NCBI GenBank assembly: GCA_029564115.1
Contig: JAKQQP010000196.1
Span: 1 to 59,562 of the forward strand
DNA length: 59,562 nt
Direction of reading: 5' to 3'
Source of the DNA: Candidatus Rifleibacteriota bacterium
Lineage (GTDB): Bacteria > Riflebacteria > Ozemobacteria > Ozemobacterales > Ozemobacteraceae
Shown here: piece by piece, positions 35,131 through 44,211 of the stretch
How positions within the stretch are numbered: the first letter of the stretch is position 1
Layout of the letters: each line of letters begins with the position of its first letter
The notes under the pieces: generated by a model
Databases searched by the model: none
Told to the model about the DNA's origin: nothing
The model's input: the letters and a program-made list of their open reading frames with translations, nothing else
Made by a program: the position numbers and the translations under genes

Positions 35131-35997
35131 CTACTTTGCTAATTGTGGATTCCCGCTTCTTAACCGATCTTTTTTCTGTCTCTGCTGTTGTATTGTCTGC
35201 TTTTCAAGAGTGTCCTCCTGTGTTTTTGCAGGTGCAGGAAACAATGTTCTGGTTTCTTCCAGTTTATAAAGAATCTTTTTGATATCCGCCGGGCATATGA
35301 ATACTTCAGGGATTTTGGGTATAACGGTGTAAACGATCAGAGCTGAAGTCCAGAGTAGAACCATGTTGATGTCGCTCTGGGGATTATACCCGGTTGAAGA
35401 AAGCAGGCGAAGCACTGAATCAACCCACAGTGAAGGGAAGAGCAGGCGAAAGGCAATGGCAGGCACTATTGCCGGAAGCAGTTTTTTTGTCGGCATTTCG
35501 GGTGGCATAGTGCCTGGTGTTATCGAATCGATGCAGCGGAGCGGAAACGAATAGTAGATGCGGCTCCAGAATGCGAAAGCCGCTGGACTTGAAGAAATTT
35601 TCCGTAGATCATTGGCAAGCGTGTCATCAGGTTGTCTGCCCTTGGCGAAGGACCTCTTGGCAAGGTTTATCGATACCACAGATGCAAGAACCTGCAGTGC
35701 CAGAACGAACGTGAATGCTGCTGCAAACCCACGCAGAGCCAGCACCGGAGTAAAAAAGACTACGGAGGGTACCCCGAGTAACATCAGCAATACACTCAAA
35801 GAGAACAATAAGACAAATGTCTGCAGGGGCTGAAACTCTGCATTTATAGAAAGTGTTGTGACGAATTTCTTGAAGCCGAGTCTGCTCAAAAACTCGGGGT
35901 TCTCGCTAGTTTGCCAGAAAATTCCGAGAAGCAGCAGGATAATTGCCAGAATGAAGCTGGCATACCTGATTTTGATCTGTTTAGGATAATTCCACAT
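35131..35997 (-). CDS. Membrane protein, possibly VTT/DedA-like
   Basis: 288 residues with hydrophobic helices near 12-30, 58-80, 85-112, 170-190 and 205-225, and a charged Gln/Lys/Arg-rich tail (about 250-288). The middle (GVPSVVFFTPVLALRGF and RIYYSFPLRCIDSITPG) faintly resembles VTT (DedA/TVP38) membrane proteins, possible lipid scramblases; the match is weak. No ribosome site precedes the ATG, and the promoter -10 ends nine bases upstream, so its message may be leaderless. It precedes tkt by 71 bases. Confidence 0.75.
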   Translation of the reverse strand: MWNYPKQIKIRYASFILAIILLLLGIFWQTSENPEFLSRLGFKKFVTTLSINAEFQPLQTFVLLFSLSVLLMLLGVPSVVFFTPVLALRGFAAAFTFVLALQVLASVVSINLAKRSFAKGRQPDDTLANDLRKISSSPAAFAFWSRIYYSFPLRCIDSITPGTMPPEMPTKKLLPAIVPAIAFRLLFPSLWVDSVLRLLSSTGYNPQSDINMVLLWTSALIVYTVIPKIPEVFICPADIKKILYKLEETRTLFPAPAKTQEDTLEKQTIQQQRQKKDRLRSGNPQLAK

Positions 35998-36006
35998 GCG
36001 GCAAGG

Positions 36007-36034
36007 AATATATGCAACCTGGCAACAAAATCAA
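36007..36034 (-). promoter_or_regulatory. Promoter of the VTT-like gene, probably leaderless
   Basis: On minus: TTGATT, 16-base spacer, TATATT, nine bases before the ATG at 35997. Transcription would start within about three bases of the start codon. Confidence 0.6.
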
Positions 36035-36182
36035 GGTGAAGATCGCAAAAACAGATAATCATTTTTTGCCTGTTGTTTATCGCGTGTTTTTGTGTTAGTG
36101 TTGGTTGAGGTAATGATTCTTTCTCAGAGTGACACAGGCTCTGAAGATAGAGCTAAGTCTCCGAGGAGCTTAAAAAACAACT

Positions 36183-36533
36183 ATGTCAGAAGAATTTTCA
36201 CTTACACATCAGGTAGATGGGCCGGTGCTGATCATCAGAACCAATGGTTACCTGAATGACCTTGGTGCCGAGCAGGTCGATGAAATTTGTTCAGAACACC
36301 TCGACAAATCTGTTAATAAAATTGTTATCAATCTCGAGCAGTCACCGCTGATAAACAGTATTGGTATTTCAATATTGATCGGTGTCATCGAGGCTATCGA
36401 AGAATCGGGCGGGGCTCTTGCATTCACCAATCTCACGCCAACGAATCGCAAAACATTTGAGATGATGGGCCTTCTGCAATTTGCAGAACCTTTTGACAAA
36501 GAGGAAGAGGCTGTAGCCAAATATAAAGGTTGA
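36183..36533 (+). CDS. STAS-domain anti-sigma factor antagonist-like protein
   Basis: 116 residues, a single STAS domain. The phospho-switch segment is INSIGISILIGVIE, with the Ser (about residue 60) that anti-sigma kinases phosphorylate and PP2C phosphatases restore. A partner-switching role is inferred. No RsbW-type kinase is in the window, but a SpoIIE-type phosphatase gene is 2.3 kb away on the other strand. The ribosome site (GAGGAG) is about 14 bases before the ATG, longer than usual. It is seven bases before the diguanylate cyclase gene, so one operon. Confidence 0.9.
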   Translation: MSEEFSLTHQVDGPVLIIRTNGYLNDLGAEQVDEICSEHLDKSVNKIVINLEQSPLINSIGISILIGVIEAIEESGGALAFTNLTPTNRKTFEMMGLLQFAEPFDKEEEAVAKYKG

Positions 36534-36539
36534 GCTTGC

Positions 36540-38117
36540 ATGTCTGATTCTGAACAGACGTCAGTTGAACAGAAAATGCAGCAGCAGGTGCTGCGCTATG
36601 AGTATGTCCTGGAAGCCCTGAGCGACATCGGCGATGAGTTGTGTCGTGTTTCCAGTTTTGATGCTCAGTTAAAGTCGCTTTTGCATCTTTTGCTGGGCAC
36701 TCTGGGGGTTCGTAAGGGCGGTATCTTTTTATTCGACAGCTACAGTAAAAAAGTCTCTCTGCGCTGCTCCTGGAAACTAGTTCATAAAAATTTTGAGTTT
36801 GAACTTTCTCACGAAGAAGTGGCGCAGCTTGAGTCTGATTCAGGCGATATTACCTACCGTGTTGCCGATTACAAACGTTTGCAGTGCATTGTCGACGCTT
36901 TTGCTGACGACAATCTCGACTGTATTTCCGTTCTCAAAGTCAGAGAAAAGCTTATCGGCTTCCTCGTAGTCGGGCACAAATTAAAAGAAGTCCCTCTCTC
37001 TGAAAAAGAGGTCAGTTTTTTAAAAACCCTTTCACGAAATATCTCTGTGGCAATCAACAATTTTCTGCTTCTATCTGAACTTCGTGAGGCCAATGTTCGC
37101 CTTGACGAGAAGATCCAGGAAGTAAGTATTCTCTACCAGGCTTCGCAGATGATTTCTTCCGAGTTGCAGCTGCAGGCATTGCTTGATATGGCCATGAGTG
37201 CCATATCTGAAATAACAGATATAGAGTGTGGCACGACCTGGCTTTACGACGAAGAGCACAGGCTGTTCAATCTGATGAGCCACCTCGGCGACGCCAGCCA
37301 CCTTCCCGAGAACATTTCGCTCGAAGATTCACAGATTCTTCAGATCGCTCAGGAGAAAAAGGACTCGTTCGACTATGAACAGGGCAGAAGTCTGCCTGCT
37401 GAATTGAGCCGGCTCGACGAAAAAATATTCGGCAAATCTTTTGTGATTGTGCCGATTCTGAACCAGGGTGAATTTCTTGGGCTTCTGCACCTCTGTTCTA
37501 CCGAGGGTGCGAATGGTTTTACCTCAAGAGACATTCGCCTTATCAAAGTGTTTGCCGTGCAGCTGGGGGCGGCGGTCAAGAACGCGCAGCTTTACGAGCA
37601 GGCGATAACCGATGGTATGACGAAGCTTTATCTGCATCGCTATTTTAAACAGCGGTTGCTCGATGAAATAAAGCGCGCTGCCAGATTTAAGCGTAACCTT
37701 GCTCTTATCATGGTTGATATCGACCATTTTAAACTTTTGAACGATAACTATGGTCACCAGACCGGTGACGAGGTTTTAAAGCACGTGGCTTCGATTCTCA
37801 GACGAGCTGTGAGAACGCATGACCTTCCAGTCAGATATGGCGGGGAAGAATTTGCCCTGGTACTGCCGGAAACCGAGATGAGCGGCGCTGTGGCAGTTGC
37901 AGAGAGAATAAGAAGATCTATCGAAAACGATTATCTTGAAGTCAGCGGTGTTGTTTTAAAGATCACCGCAAGTTTCGGTGTTTCGGTGTTCCCTGATTGT
38001 GCCGATGATATGGACTCTCTTATCAAAGCTGCTGACGTCGCCCTTTACTGGTCAAAAGAACACGGGCGGAACCAGGTGACGGCAGCCCCCGGAAAAATCA
38101 CCCGGGAAGCAGACTGA
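36540..38117 (+). CDS. GAF-GAF-GGDEF diguanylate cyclase
   Basis: 525 residues: coiled coil start, GAF-like domain 1 (about 30-180), GAF-like domain 2 (about 195-345), then a GGDEF domain (about 355-515). The active site is GGEEF (434-438), a competent form, and the inhibitory site RTHD lies at 425-428, exactly five residues before it, so product feedback is expected. No membrane helix: a cytoplasmic sensor. It makes cyclic di-GMP from GTP. Co-transcribed with the STAS gene, linking a partner switch and second-messenger output. Confidence 0.95.
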   Translation: MSDSEQTSVEQKMQQQVLRYEYVLEALSDIGDELCRVSSFDAQLKSLLHLLLGTLGVRKGGIFLFDSYSKKVSLRCSWKLVHKNFEFELSHEEVAQLESDSGDITYRVADYKRLQCIVDAFADDNLDCISVLKVREKLIGFLVVGHKLKEVPLSEKEVSFLKTLSRNISVAINNFLLLSELREANVRLDEKIQEVSILYQASQMISSELQLQALLDMAMSAISEITDIECGTTWLYDEEHRLFNLMSHLGDASHLPENISLEDSQILQIAQEKKDSFDYEQGRSLPAELSRLDEKIFGKSFVIVPILNQGEFLGLLHLCSTEGANGFTSRDIRLIKVFAVQLGAAVKNAQLYEQAITDGMTKLYLHRYFKQRLLDEIKRAARFKRNLALIMVDIDHFKLLNDNYGHQTGDEVLKHVASILRRAVRTHDLPVRYGGEEFALVLPETEMSGAVAVAERIRRSIENDYLEVSGVVLKITASFGVSVFPDCADDMDSLIKAADVALYWSKEHGRNQVTAAPGKITREAD

Positions 38118-38185
38118 AGAGCGGCAACCAGCTTTGCCTGGCTTTTTTGACAGGCTCTGCACTTAAAATCGAATAATCACGGTGC

Positions 38186-38845
38186 TCAGCTTATTGAACT
38201 GCACTTGCGCAGTAACATGATTTTGCTTTTCTTCGGCGTTATTTCATCCTTAAGTATCTCCCAGCCTTTTTCTGTCAGCTCGGCCAGTTCATCTTCGCGA
38301 TAGGGCCTGACAAGCAGCCCTTTGCGATTGCCTTTGACAAATACTATCGAACCATCATCAGTGGTAATGGCGTTGTTGTCGCCGGCCATTTCCATAAAAC
38401 AGTCCATGGTCAGCAGCATGACACCACCAGGTTTAAGAACTCTGAACGCCTCGTCGACAGCGGTTTTAAAACTCTGGCTGTTGAGGTGGTCGAAGAGATG
38501 GTGGGCGAGAATTCCGTCCAGGCTTTCAGATGCCAGAGGCAGGGCTCTGGCGTCGCCACCGAGAATGAGCCCTTTGAGCTCTTCTTCGAAAAAATTGTTT
38601 TTCATGACTCTGGTGGCTTTGAATGAGAGATCGATGCCGATAATACTATAGCCGACCTGACTCAGATAAAGGCTGTTACGGCCTTCTCCGCAGCCAAGAT
38701 CGAGAATTACACCATGTCTGGGGATATGGCCGAACAAATGCTGTATCAATTTTGCGGATGGGGCGATCATGCCATGGTATTTTAAAAAGCGGTTCCAGGT
38801 TTTATCCCAGAAATTTCTTGTTTGATTTTCAATTTGGTCAGTCAT
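38186..38845 (-). CDS. Class I SAM-dependent methyltransferase
   Basis: 219 residues. SAM motif I is VILDLGCGEGRNSLYLS (about 50-66), followed by GIDLS and the post-motif FRVLKPGGVMLLTMD. The substrate (small molecule or protein) cannot be read. Start ATG 38845 is chosen for GGAG six bases upstream; an ATG 21 bases earlier lacks one. The start overlaps the end of the phosphatase gene by eight bases, so translation is coupled, an odd pairing that hints at a shared signal pathway. Confidence 0.88.
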   Translation of the reverse strand: MTDQIENQTRNFWDKTWNRFLKYHGMIAPSAKLIQHLFGHIPRHGVILDLGCGEGRNSLYLSQVGYSIIGIDLSFKATRVMKNNFFEEELKGLILGGDARALPLASESLDGILAHHLFDHLNSQSFKTAVDEAFRVLKPGGVMLLTMDCFMEMAGDNNAITTDDGSIVFVKGNRKGLLVRPYREDELAELTEKGWEILKDEITPKKSKIMLLRKCSSIS

Positions 38846-41498
38846 TTTTGACTCCGTTATATTCAATGGTCACCGCGGTAATGTCATCGTGCTGCATGGC
38901 CAGTCTCGAAAAATCGTAAATTTCTTTGAGAAGGTCTTCAGCAGGGTTTGCACCTCTAGGACGAGAAAGAAAGCGTTTGAGGCGGCTTTCTCCAAATTCT
39001 TCTTCTTCTGTGTTTCTGGCTTCGGTAACGCCGTCGGTGTAAAGAAGAAGAAGGTCGCCGGGAATAAGATCAAAAGTTATCGACTGGTATTCATAGTCTT
39101 CGAGTATCCCAAGGGGGAGACATTTTACTGATTTTTCACGCAGAATCAGATCGTGGCCTCGACCACTCGAGACGAACGCCGGGTTGTGCCCGGCACTTGC
39201 CAGTTCGACTTTTCCAGTGCCTGAATCGATTATAGCGTACATTGCCGTAATAAATCGATCATTGGTGATATTTTTTGCAATAATTCTATTCGCCCTTGAC
39301 AGAACTTCTCCAGCCGACATGTGATTGAGCTCCATTGTGGACAGGGTCGTTTTAAAGACGGTCATGATGATTGCTGCCGGAACATTTTTTCCTGACGCAT
39401 CTGCAATAACCACGCCTATTCTGTTTTTGCCAAGGCTGAAAAAATCAAAATAGTCGCCGCCAACTTCTGCGGCGGGCTTGTTGATTCTATTGATCCGCAT
39501 GCCATCTATGGTTGGTATGGTTTGCGGAAGCAGGTTTTCCTGGATTTCTCTGGCCATATTGAGCTGGTCGTCGATTATCTTTTTCTGGTCGTGCTCTTGT
39601 AACAGCGTGTCGGTTTCGATGATCGAGGCAATCTGACTGGCGATAATCTGAATGAAGAAAATTTCTTGCCATGACAGTTTGGTGTCGCGGTCAAGAAAAT
39701 AGACGAACAGCAGGCCTCTCGAACGCTCTTCCTGGTCTTCACTGTTACCTGGAACATTGAGCAATTCAGTGACAAGGCTGCCGTTAAGCCCTTTTTCGTG
39801 ACTTCTGGCGGTTAGAATAGGATTCTGACTTATTGGCGAAGGCGAATAAACGGGTTGAAAGAAGCTGGCGTCTTCTGCTCCCGTTTTTATGCCGGGGTGA
39901 TTGACAAAATACCAGCCGGTCAGACCCATTTCCCCAGGTATTTTTTCTTCGGCAGAGGCTCCAGGATCGTCATAGAGGTAACCTACCGACTCACAGTAAG
40001 GCTTGAATTCGCTGCTGTCTTTGAACTTTTCACTGAATTCAGGCTCGCCAAGTCTGTGAAAAAACTCTTCACCCGATTCAGTGTCAGTTTGCAAAACCAT
40101 TATTTTGACAAGATCTATTTTAGGGCACTGGGCTATCAGCTGTTGCAAAACCAGACCCACTGCCTTTTCCAGGCGTTCAGTCGGGCTGTCTACTCTGGTT
40201 TCTGTTTCGTGCAGCTCACGATAAACGTGTGCAAGACTGTGAATAGATTCGAGGTAATTACGATTGACCTCTGCCTGCAGGTTGAGTCTATCGGTCATCA
40301 CCATAAAGGCTTTGCCGAGTGTGTCTATTTCGCTGATATCCGATTCTGGTATCTGCAGAGTTTCAGATGAGCCAAGCCTGAAGTTGGAAATCTCGCTGCT
40401 CAGCTTTTTGAGTGGCCCGCCAACTGCACGTGGAAATGCGAATCCGAAAAAGAGCCCAACTGCCAGAACCAGACCAAGAAAGGCGAGTATTAGTTTGTAG
40501 TTGCGGTCGGCATGCGACATTAACTGGTCTGAAATTGAAAAAATGCGGTTCCAGAAAAACTCAGCTTCTTCAATGGCGCTGGCAATGCCTTGTTGTTTTA
40601 TTTCTGTCAGGCTGCTTTGTAGCTTGTGCAGCTGATCTTCTGTTTCGAGAAGATCACTTTCAGGTGCCTCCAGAATGTTGCGCAGCCTGGTAAACGAATC
40701 GAAAAAACTGCGAATTTTGCTTTCGACCTGCGATAGCACGCGCTTGTGCAGAGTAGTAGTACTCTCATGTATCGAGCGGTCAAGCAGAAAAAGTATGGCT
40801 CGAAGCCTGCTTTCAACGCGGCTGGCTGATGATTTGCCCGATTTGCTGCTGATTGGGTCTTTATCTTTTTTTAGACTCAGATAAAGAGCTACTTCGGTCT
40901 CAGCCAGAATCAGATCTTTTTCGATCCTTGAAATTTTTTCCATGAGCGACGAGGTGCGCCCGAGTGAAGCCTGAAAATCAGGGTTTTTCAGGGTTGCGTT
41001 CAGATCAGTCATCATGCTTTTGAAACGGTCAAGCAGACTCAAAACATCTGACTGCAGGCCTTCTACAGCTTTCGATCGCCTGTCGGCATTTTTACGAAGA
41101 ATGCGATTGCGGCTTTTGATCAGCAGATCATAAGAACTCAGCTGGCGGGAAAAATTAGCGAATAGCAATTTTATCTGCTTTATGCTGTTAAGTCTTTGCT
41201 GGTCAGTTATCAGAGTCTCAATTTTATTGATGATCTGTTCTATTTCAAGAGTCTTACCACTATTGTCGATATCAGAATCGGCAGGCCCCGATTTCAGACT
41301 CTCGGTCAGAACTTCGCCAAGCTGTGTCCAGCCAGCCGCCAGACGTTCATATGATCTGGCTATGGTTATATTGACTGGAAGAATTTTGTTTACAAAACCT
41401 TCGATATCCCAGTAAGACATCGAAGTCAAAATCATGAAAACGAGAATTACCCCCAGGACGGCGAATATGCCCCTGGCCAGTCGCTGTTGAAGGCTCAT
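38838..41498 (-). CDS. HAMP-GAF-PP2C (SpoIIE/RsbU type) membrane phosphatase
   Basis: 886 residues: membrane helix (about 12-32), long helical extracytoplasmic sensor (about 33-330), membrane helix (about 331-352), HAMP (about 353-405), GAF-like region (about 430-625) and a SpoIIE-type PP2C domain (about 645-880) with GGDYFDFF, VVIADASGKNVPAA and LLLYTDGVTEARN carrying the metal-binding Asp residues. Such enzymes dephosphorylate STAS antagonists; the nearby STAS protein is a natural candidate. Follows the YchF-like gene by 21 bases and overlaps the methyltransferase gene. Confidence 0.95.
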   Translation of the reverse strand: MSLQQRLARGIFAVLGVILVFMILTSMSYWDIEGFVNKILPVNITIARSYERLAAGWTQLGEVLTESLKSGPADSDIDNSGKTLEIEQIINKIETLITDQQRLNSIKQIKLLFANFSRQLSSYDLLIKSRNRILRKNADRRSKAVEGLQSDVLSLLDRFKSMMTDLNATLKNPDFQASLGRTSSLMEKISRIEKDLILAETEVALYLSLKKDKDPISSKSGKSSASRVESRLRAILFLLDRSIHESTTTLHKRVLSQVESKIRSFFDSFTRLRNILEAPESDLLETEDQLHKLQSSLTEIKQQGIASAIEEAEFFWNRIFSISDQLMSHADRNYKLILAFLGLVLAVGLFFGFAFPRAVGGPLKKLSSEISNFRLGSSETLQIPESDISEIDTLGKAFMVMTDRLNLQAEVNRNYLESIHSLAHVYRELHETETRVDSPTERLEKAVGLVLQQLIAQCPKIDLVKIMVLQTDTESGEEFFHRLGEPEFSEKFKDSSEFKPYCESVGYLYDDPGASAEEKIPGEMGLTGWYFVNHPGIKTGAEDASFFQPVYSPSPISQNPILTARSHEKGLNGSLVTELLNVPGNSEDQEERSRGLLFVYFLDRDTKLSWQEIFFIQIIASQIASIIETDTLLQEHDQKKIIDDQLNMAREIQENLLPQTIPTIDGMRINRINKPAAEVGGDYFDFFSLGKNRIGVVIADASGKNVPAAIIMTVFKTTLSTMELNHMSAGEVLSRANRIIAKNITNDRFITAMYAIIDSGTGKVELASAGHNPAFVSSGRGHDLILREKSVKCLPLGILEDYEYQSITFDLIPGDLLLLYTDGVTEARNTEEEEFGESRLKRFLSRPRGANPAEDLLKEIYDFSRLAMQHDDITAVTIEYNGVKND

Positions 41499-41519
41499 TC
41501 GCGACTCTTTTCGGCAGGC

Positions 41520-42605
41520 TCAGACGTTGAAGCGGAAATTGATAATGTCTCCATCCTCAACAATATACTCTTTTCCTTCTAATCGCGAAAGCCCCGCTGC
41601 TTTGACCGCGGCCATCGACCCTTTCTCGACAAAGTCTTTGTAGGCTACGACTTCAGCACGAATAAAACCCCGCTCGATGTCGGAATGAATTTTGCCGGCA
41701 GCTTTTTGCGCAGAGGTGCCGCGTTGTAAAGGCCAGGCTCTCACTTCATCTTCACCGACAGTCAGAAAGCTGATATAGTTGAGCAGGCGGTAGGCTTCAG
41801 AGATAAGACGATTTCGGCCTGATTCGGCAATGCCGTATTCTTCAAGAAAAATCGCTTCTTCTTCAGGCGACAGGGCGGAAATTTCCATCTCGGTTGCTGC
41901 CGAAATGAGCATCGGAGACCATCCGCGTTTCAGACAGCCTTCGTTAAAAGCTTTTACGGCCGGGTCAGAGTCAGATTTGAATTGGTCGTCCGAACAGTTG
42001 CCGACAAGAAGCAACGGCTTCTGGGTCAAAAACCTGTAACAGCGCAGACTGTGGGCCTGCTCGTCGGTTAACTCCAGTTCAGAGATAAAGCTGTTGTCTT
42101 CGAGTTTTTGCCGTAAGATTTCCATGAGCTCCAGCTCTTTGACCTGCTCAGGTTTTTTTACGCCTTTCATCTCTTTGTTCAACCGCTCGATTTTGTTGGT
42201 TACCATTTCCAGGTCGCTGAAAATAAATTCGAGGCACAGCTCTTCGAGATCAGCGACCGGGTCGACGCGGTTGTGAATGTGGGGTATTTCTTCGCTTGGA
42301 AAAAGTCTCACTACCAGCATTATTGCATCGCAGATGCGTATATTGGCCAGAGTTTTGCTCGCAGATTTGCTTTCTGCATTGCTGATACCAGGTATGTCGG
42401 TGAATTCAACAGTAGCCAGCGTGGTTTTTTTGGGTTTGAAAACCGTTGTCAGATGATCGATGCGCGAGTCTGGAACCTTGATGACGCCATTGTTGATTTC
42501 GTCGGTCTGGGCAAGGTAATCGCGAGTTTGAGCTTTTGCTCTCGTGGCCATGTTAAAAATGCTTGTTTTTCCCGACATTGGCAGGCCGGCTAATCCTATT
42601 TTCAT
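41520..42605 (-). CDS. YchF/OLA1-like GTPase, divergent
   Basis: 361 residues, the length of YchF, with the C-terminal TGS domain (GKEYIVEDGDIINFRFNV). The P-loop reads GLPMSGKTSIF rather than the usual GxPNVGKST, switch II is DIPGISNAES instead of DIAGLVxGAS, and the base-recognition site near LLVGNCSDD is unlike the usual NxxE. Typical YchF binds ribosomes and hydrolyses ATP. This may be a second, specialised paralogue, fitting its place as first gene of an operon with the PP2C phosphatase and methyltransferase. Ribosome site AGGAG before ATG. Confidence 0.82.
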   Translation of the reverse strand: MKIGLAGLPMSGKTSIFNMATRAKAQTRDYLAQTDEINNGVIKVPDSRIDHLTTVFKPKKTTLATVEFTDIPGISNAESKSASKTLANIRICDAIMLVVRLFPSEEIPHIHNRVDPVADLEELCLEFIFSDLEMVTNKIERLNKEMKGVKKPEQVKELELMEILRQKLEDNSFISELELTDEQAHSLRCYRFLTQKPLLLVGNCSDDQFKSDSDPAVKAFNEGCLKRGWSPMLISAATEMEISALSPEEEAIFLEEYGIAESGRNRLISEAYRLLNYISFLTVGEDEVRAWPLQRGTSAQKAAGKIHSDIERGFIRAEVVAYKDFVEKGSMAAVKAAGLSRLEGKEYIVEDGDIINFRFNV

Positions 42606-42639
42606 CTGCTGCTCCTGAGTGCTTTAATTTTCAGGCTGT

Positions 42640-42648
42640 ATGATAGCA
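42640..42648 (-). promoter_or_regulatory. Extended -10 upstream of the YchF-like operon
   Basis: On minus: TGCTATCAT, about 35 bases before the ATG at 42605. The -35 region is poor, as in several promoters here with the extended motif. Confidence 0.5.
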
Positions 42649-42670
42649 TAGACCGGTTTTGAACGCTAAT

Positions 42671-42707
42671 AAAAAGGGCACATCGCGTTTTGTTGCGATG
42701 TGCCCTT
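42671..42707 (-). terminator. Intrinsic terminator after nupC
   Basis: AAGGGCACATCGC, loop of eight, GCGATGTGCCCTT, followed on minus by TTTTTATTA; 14 bases after the nupC stop. Confidence 0.9.
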
Positions 42708-42720
42708 GTCTGAAAGGTTT

Positions 42721-44070
42721 TTAAACCATCATACCTGCAATATTGGCAGTCAAAAATGAAGCAAAAGTGCCGGCTATCAGAGCCCTGATACCGAGTTTGG
42801 CAAGATCACCGCGACGATTGGGGGCGATGCCGCCAATTCCGCCCAGCTGAATGCCTATTGAGCCAAGATTGGCAAAACCGCAAAGAGCATAGCTGAGAAT
42901 TACTCTGGTGCGCATTGTAAGCTCAACCGGCTGACCGTTGACCAGAGTGGTTCCATTCAGGTAGCCACCGAGATCGGCATAGGCGACAAATTCATTCAAC
43001 ACGGTTTTTTTGCCGAGCAGGGCGCCGGCAATAGAAATGTCCTGAACTGGAACGCCGAGCAACCAGGCGAAGGGCGAAGCAATCAGGCCAAACATCGAAT
43101 CAAGAGTGTTGTATTTTTCCAGGCCGACAAAGTTGGCAAAAACGCCCCAGATGTGGTCGCCCATGGCGATAAGGGCGATAAAACCGATCAGCATGGCAGC
43201 TACGTTCAAGGCGAGGCTCATTCCCTCTGAGCAGCCTCTTGCTGTGGCGTCAATAACGTTCTGGTCTATTTTTTCGATGCGCAGTTCGAGGTTGCCGCTG
43301 GTAACTGGCACTTCGGTTTCTGGAACAAGCATCTTGGCAAATACCAGGGCGGCGGGAGCAGACATGACCGAGGCGGCTACAAGGTGCCCGGCAATGCCTG
43401 GAATAGTGTCTTTGAGCATGCTGACGTAACCAGCCATAACGCCACCGGCTATCGTTGCCATGCCGCCGGTCATCACGCAGCAGAGCTCAGAGTAAGTCAT
43501 TTTTTCTACATATGGTTTGATTACCAGCGGAGCTTCGGTTTGCCCTACAAAAATGTTTGCTGCAGCACTGAGTGACTCTGCTCCGGAGGTTTTCATGGTT
43601 TTCTGCATGATCATGGCGACGTAATAAACGAGTCGCTGCATGATGCCGAGATGGTAGAGAATAGCCATGAAAGCTGAAAAGAATACAATTGTCGGTAGGA
43701 CATTGAAGCCAAAAAAAGCGCCGGTAGTGGCATTCAGTTTGAGTCCAGACAGTTGCGAAGCGAGTTCAGGGGCAGCGGCCGGATTTGATACGCCTACTGG
43801 GACAACAAAGTTGACCAGGTTGCCAAAAACGAAGGCCGCGCCTTTTTCTGTGAAGCTCAACATTTTGACGACGGCGTCATTGAGATAATTGAAGACCATT
43901 TTGCCCGAGTCAGTTTTCAGTATCAAAAAGGCAAAAATCAGTTGCAGAGTGATTCCCCAGACAACCAGTTTCCAGTCTATTTTTTTTCGATCGGTGGAAA
44001 GGCCATAGCAGATTGCTATTTGAACGCCTATCCCAAGAAGACTTGCACCATATTCGCCAGCGTGTTCCAT
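42721..44070 (-). CDS. Concentrative nucleoside transporter (NupC/CNT family)
   Basis: 449 residues with many membrane helices. Hallmark CNT segments: FVGQTEAPLVIKPYV, the ATIAGGVMAGYV stretch and the C-terminal NLGSIGIQLGGIG. CNT proteins import nucleosides with sodium or protons across the inner membrane; the driving ion is not readable. Pairs logically with uridine kinase. The gene is preceded by a possible extended -10 (ATGATAACA on plus, 44108-44116) and followed by a terminator. Confidence 0.93.
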   Translation of the reverse strand: MEHAGEYGASLLGIGVQIAICYGLSTDRKKIDWKLVVWGITLQLIFAFLILKTDSGKMVFNYLNDAVVKMLSFTEKGAAFVFGNLVNFVVPVGVSNPAAAPELASQLSGLKLNATTGAFFGFNVLPTIVFFSAFMAILYHLGIMQRLVYYVAMIMQKTMKTSGAESLSAAANIFVGQTEAPLVIKPYVEKMTYSELCCVMTGGMATIAGGVMAGYVSMLKDTIPGIAGHLVAASVMSAPAALVFAKMLVPETEVPVTSGNLELRIEKIDQNVIDATARGCSEGMSLALNVAAMLIGFIALIAMGDHIWGVFANFVGLEKYNTLDSMFGLIASPFAWLLGVPVQDISIAGALLGKKTVLNEFVAYADLGGYLNGTTLVNGQPVELTMRTRVILSYALCGFANLGSIGIQLGGIGGIAPNRRGDLAKLGIRALIAGTFASFLTANIAGMMV

Positions 44071-44107
44071 TCCCTTGTGCTCCTAATATAGAATCTGATT
44101 GGATGGC

Positions 44108-44116
44108 ATGATAACA
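44108..44116 (-). promoter_or_regulatory. Candidate extended -10 of nupC
   Basis: On minus: TGTTATCAT, 37 bases before the nupC ATG; no clear -35. Confidence 0.4.
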
Positions 44117-44156
44117 CAATGAATCCGAAAAAACATAAATAAACATCTGCAGACAA

Positions 44157-44193
44157 TAAAAAACAGCGGCTTTGAATGTAAAAGCCGCTGTTT
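44157..44193 (-). terminator. Intrinsic terminator after the VIT-VWA gene
   Basis: AAACAGCGGCTTT and AAAGCCGCTGTTT around a seven-base loop, followed on minus by TTTTTTATT. Confidence 0.9.
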
Positions 44194-44211
44194 AAAAGAT
44201 CAGGTATGAGT

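Noticed and set aside
36062..36182. Cyclic di-GMP riboswitch before the STAS-cyclase operon
   Set aside because: Small hairpins exist in the leader, but the conserved core of known cyclic di-GMP riboswitches is not there.
38118..38185. Terminator between the cyclase and methyltransferase genes
   Set aside because: Only a four-pair stem (CCAG/CTGG) with a T-run is visible; too weak to call.
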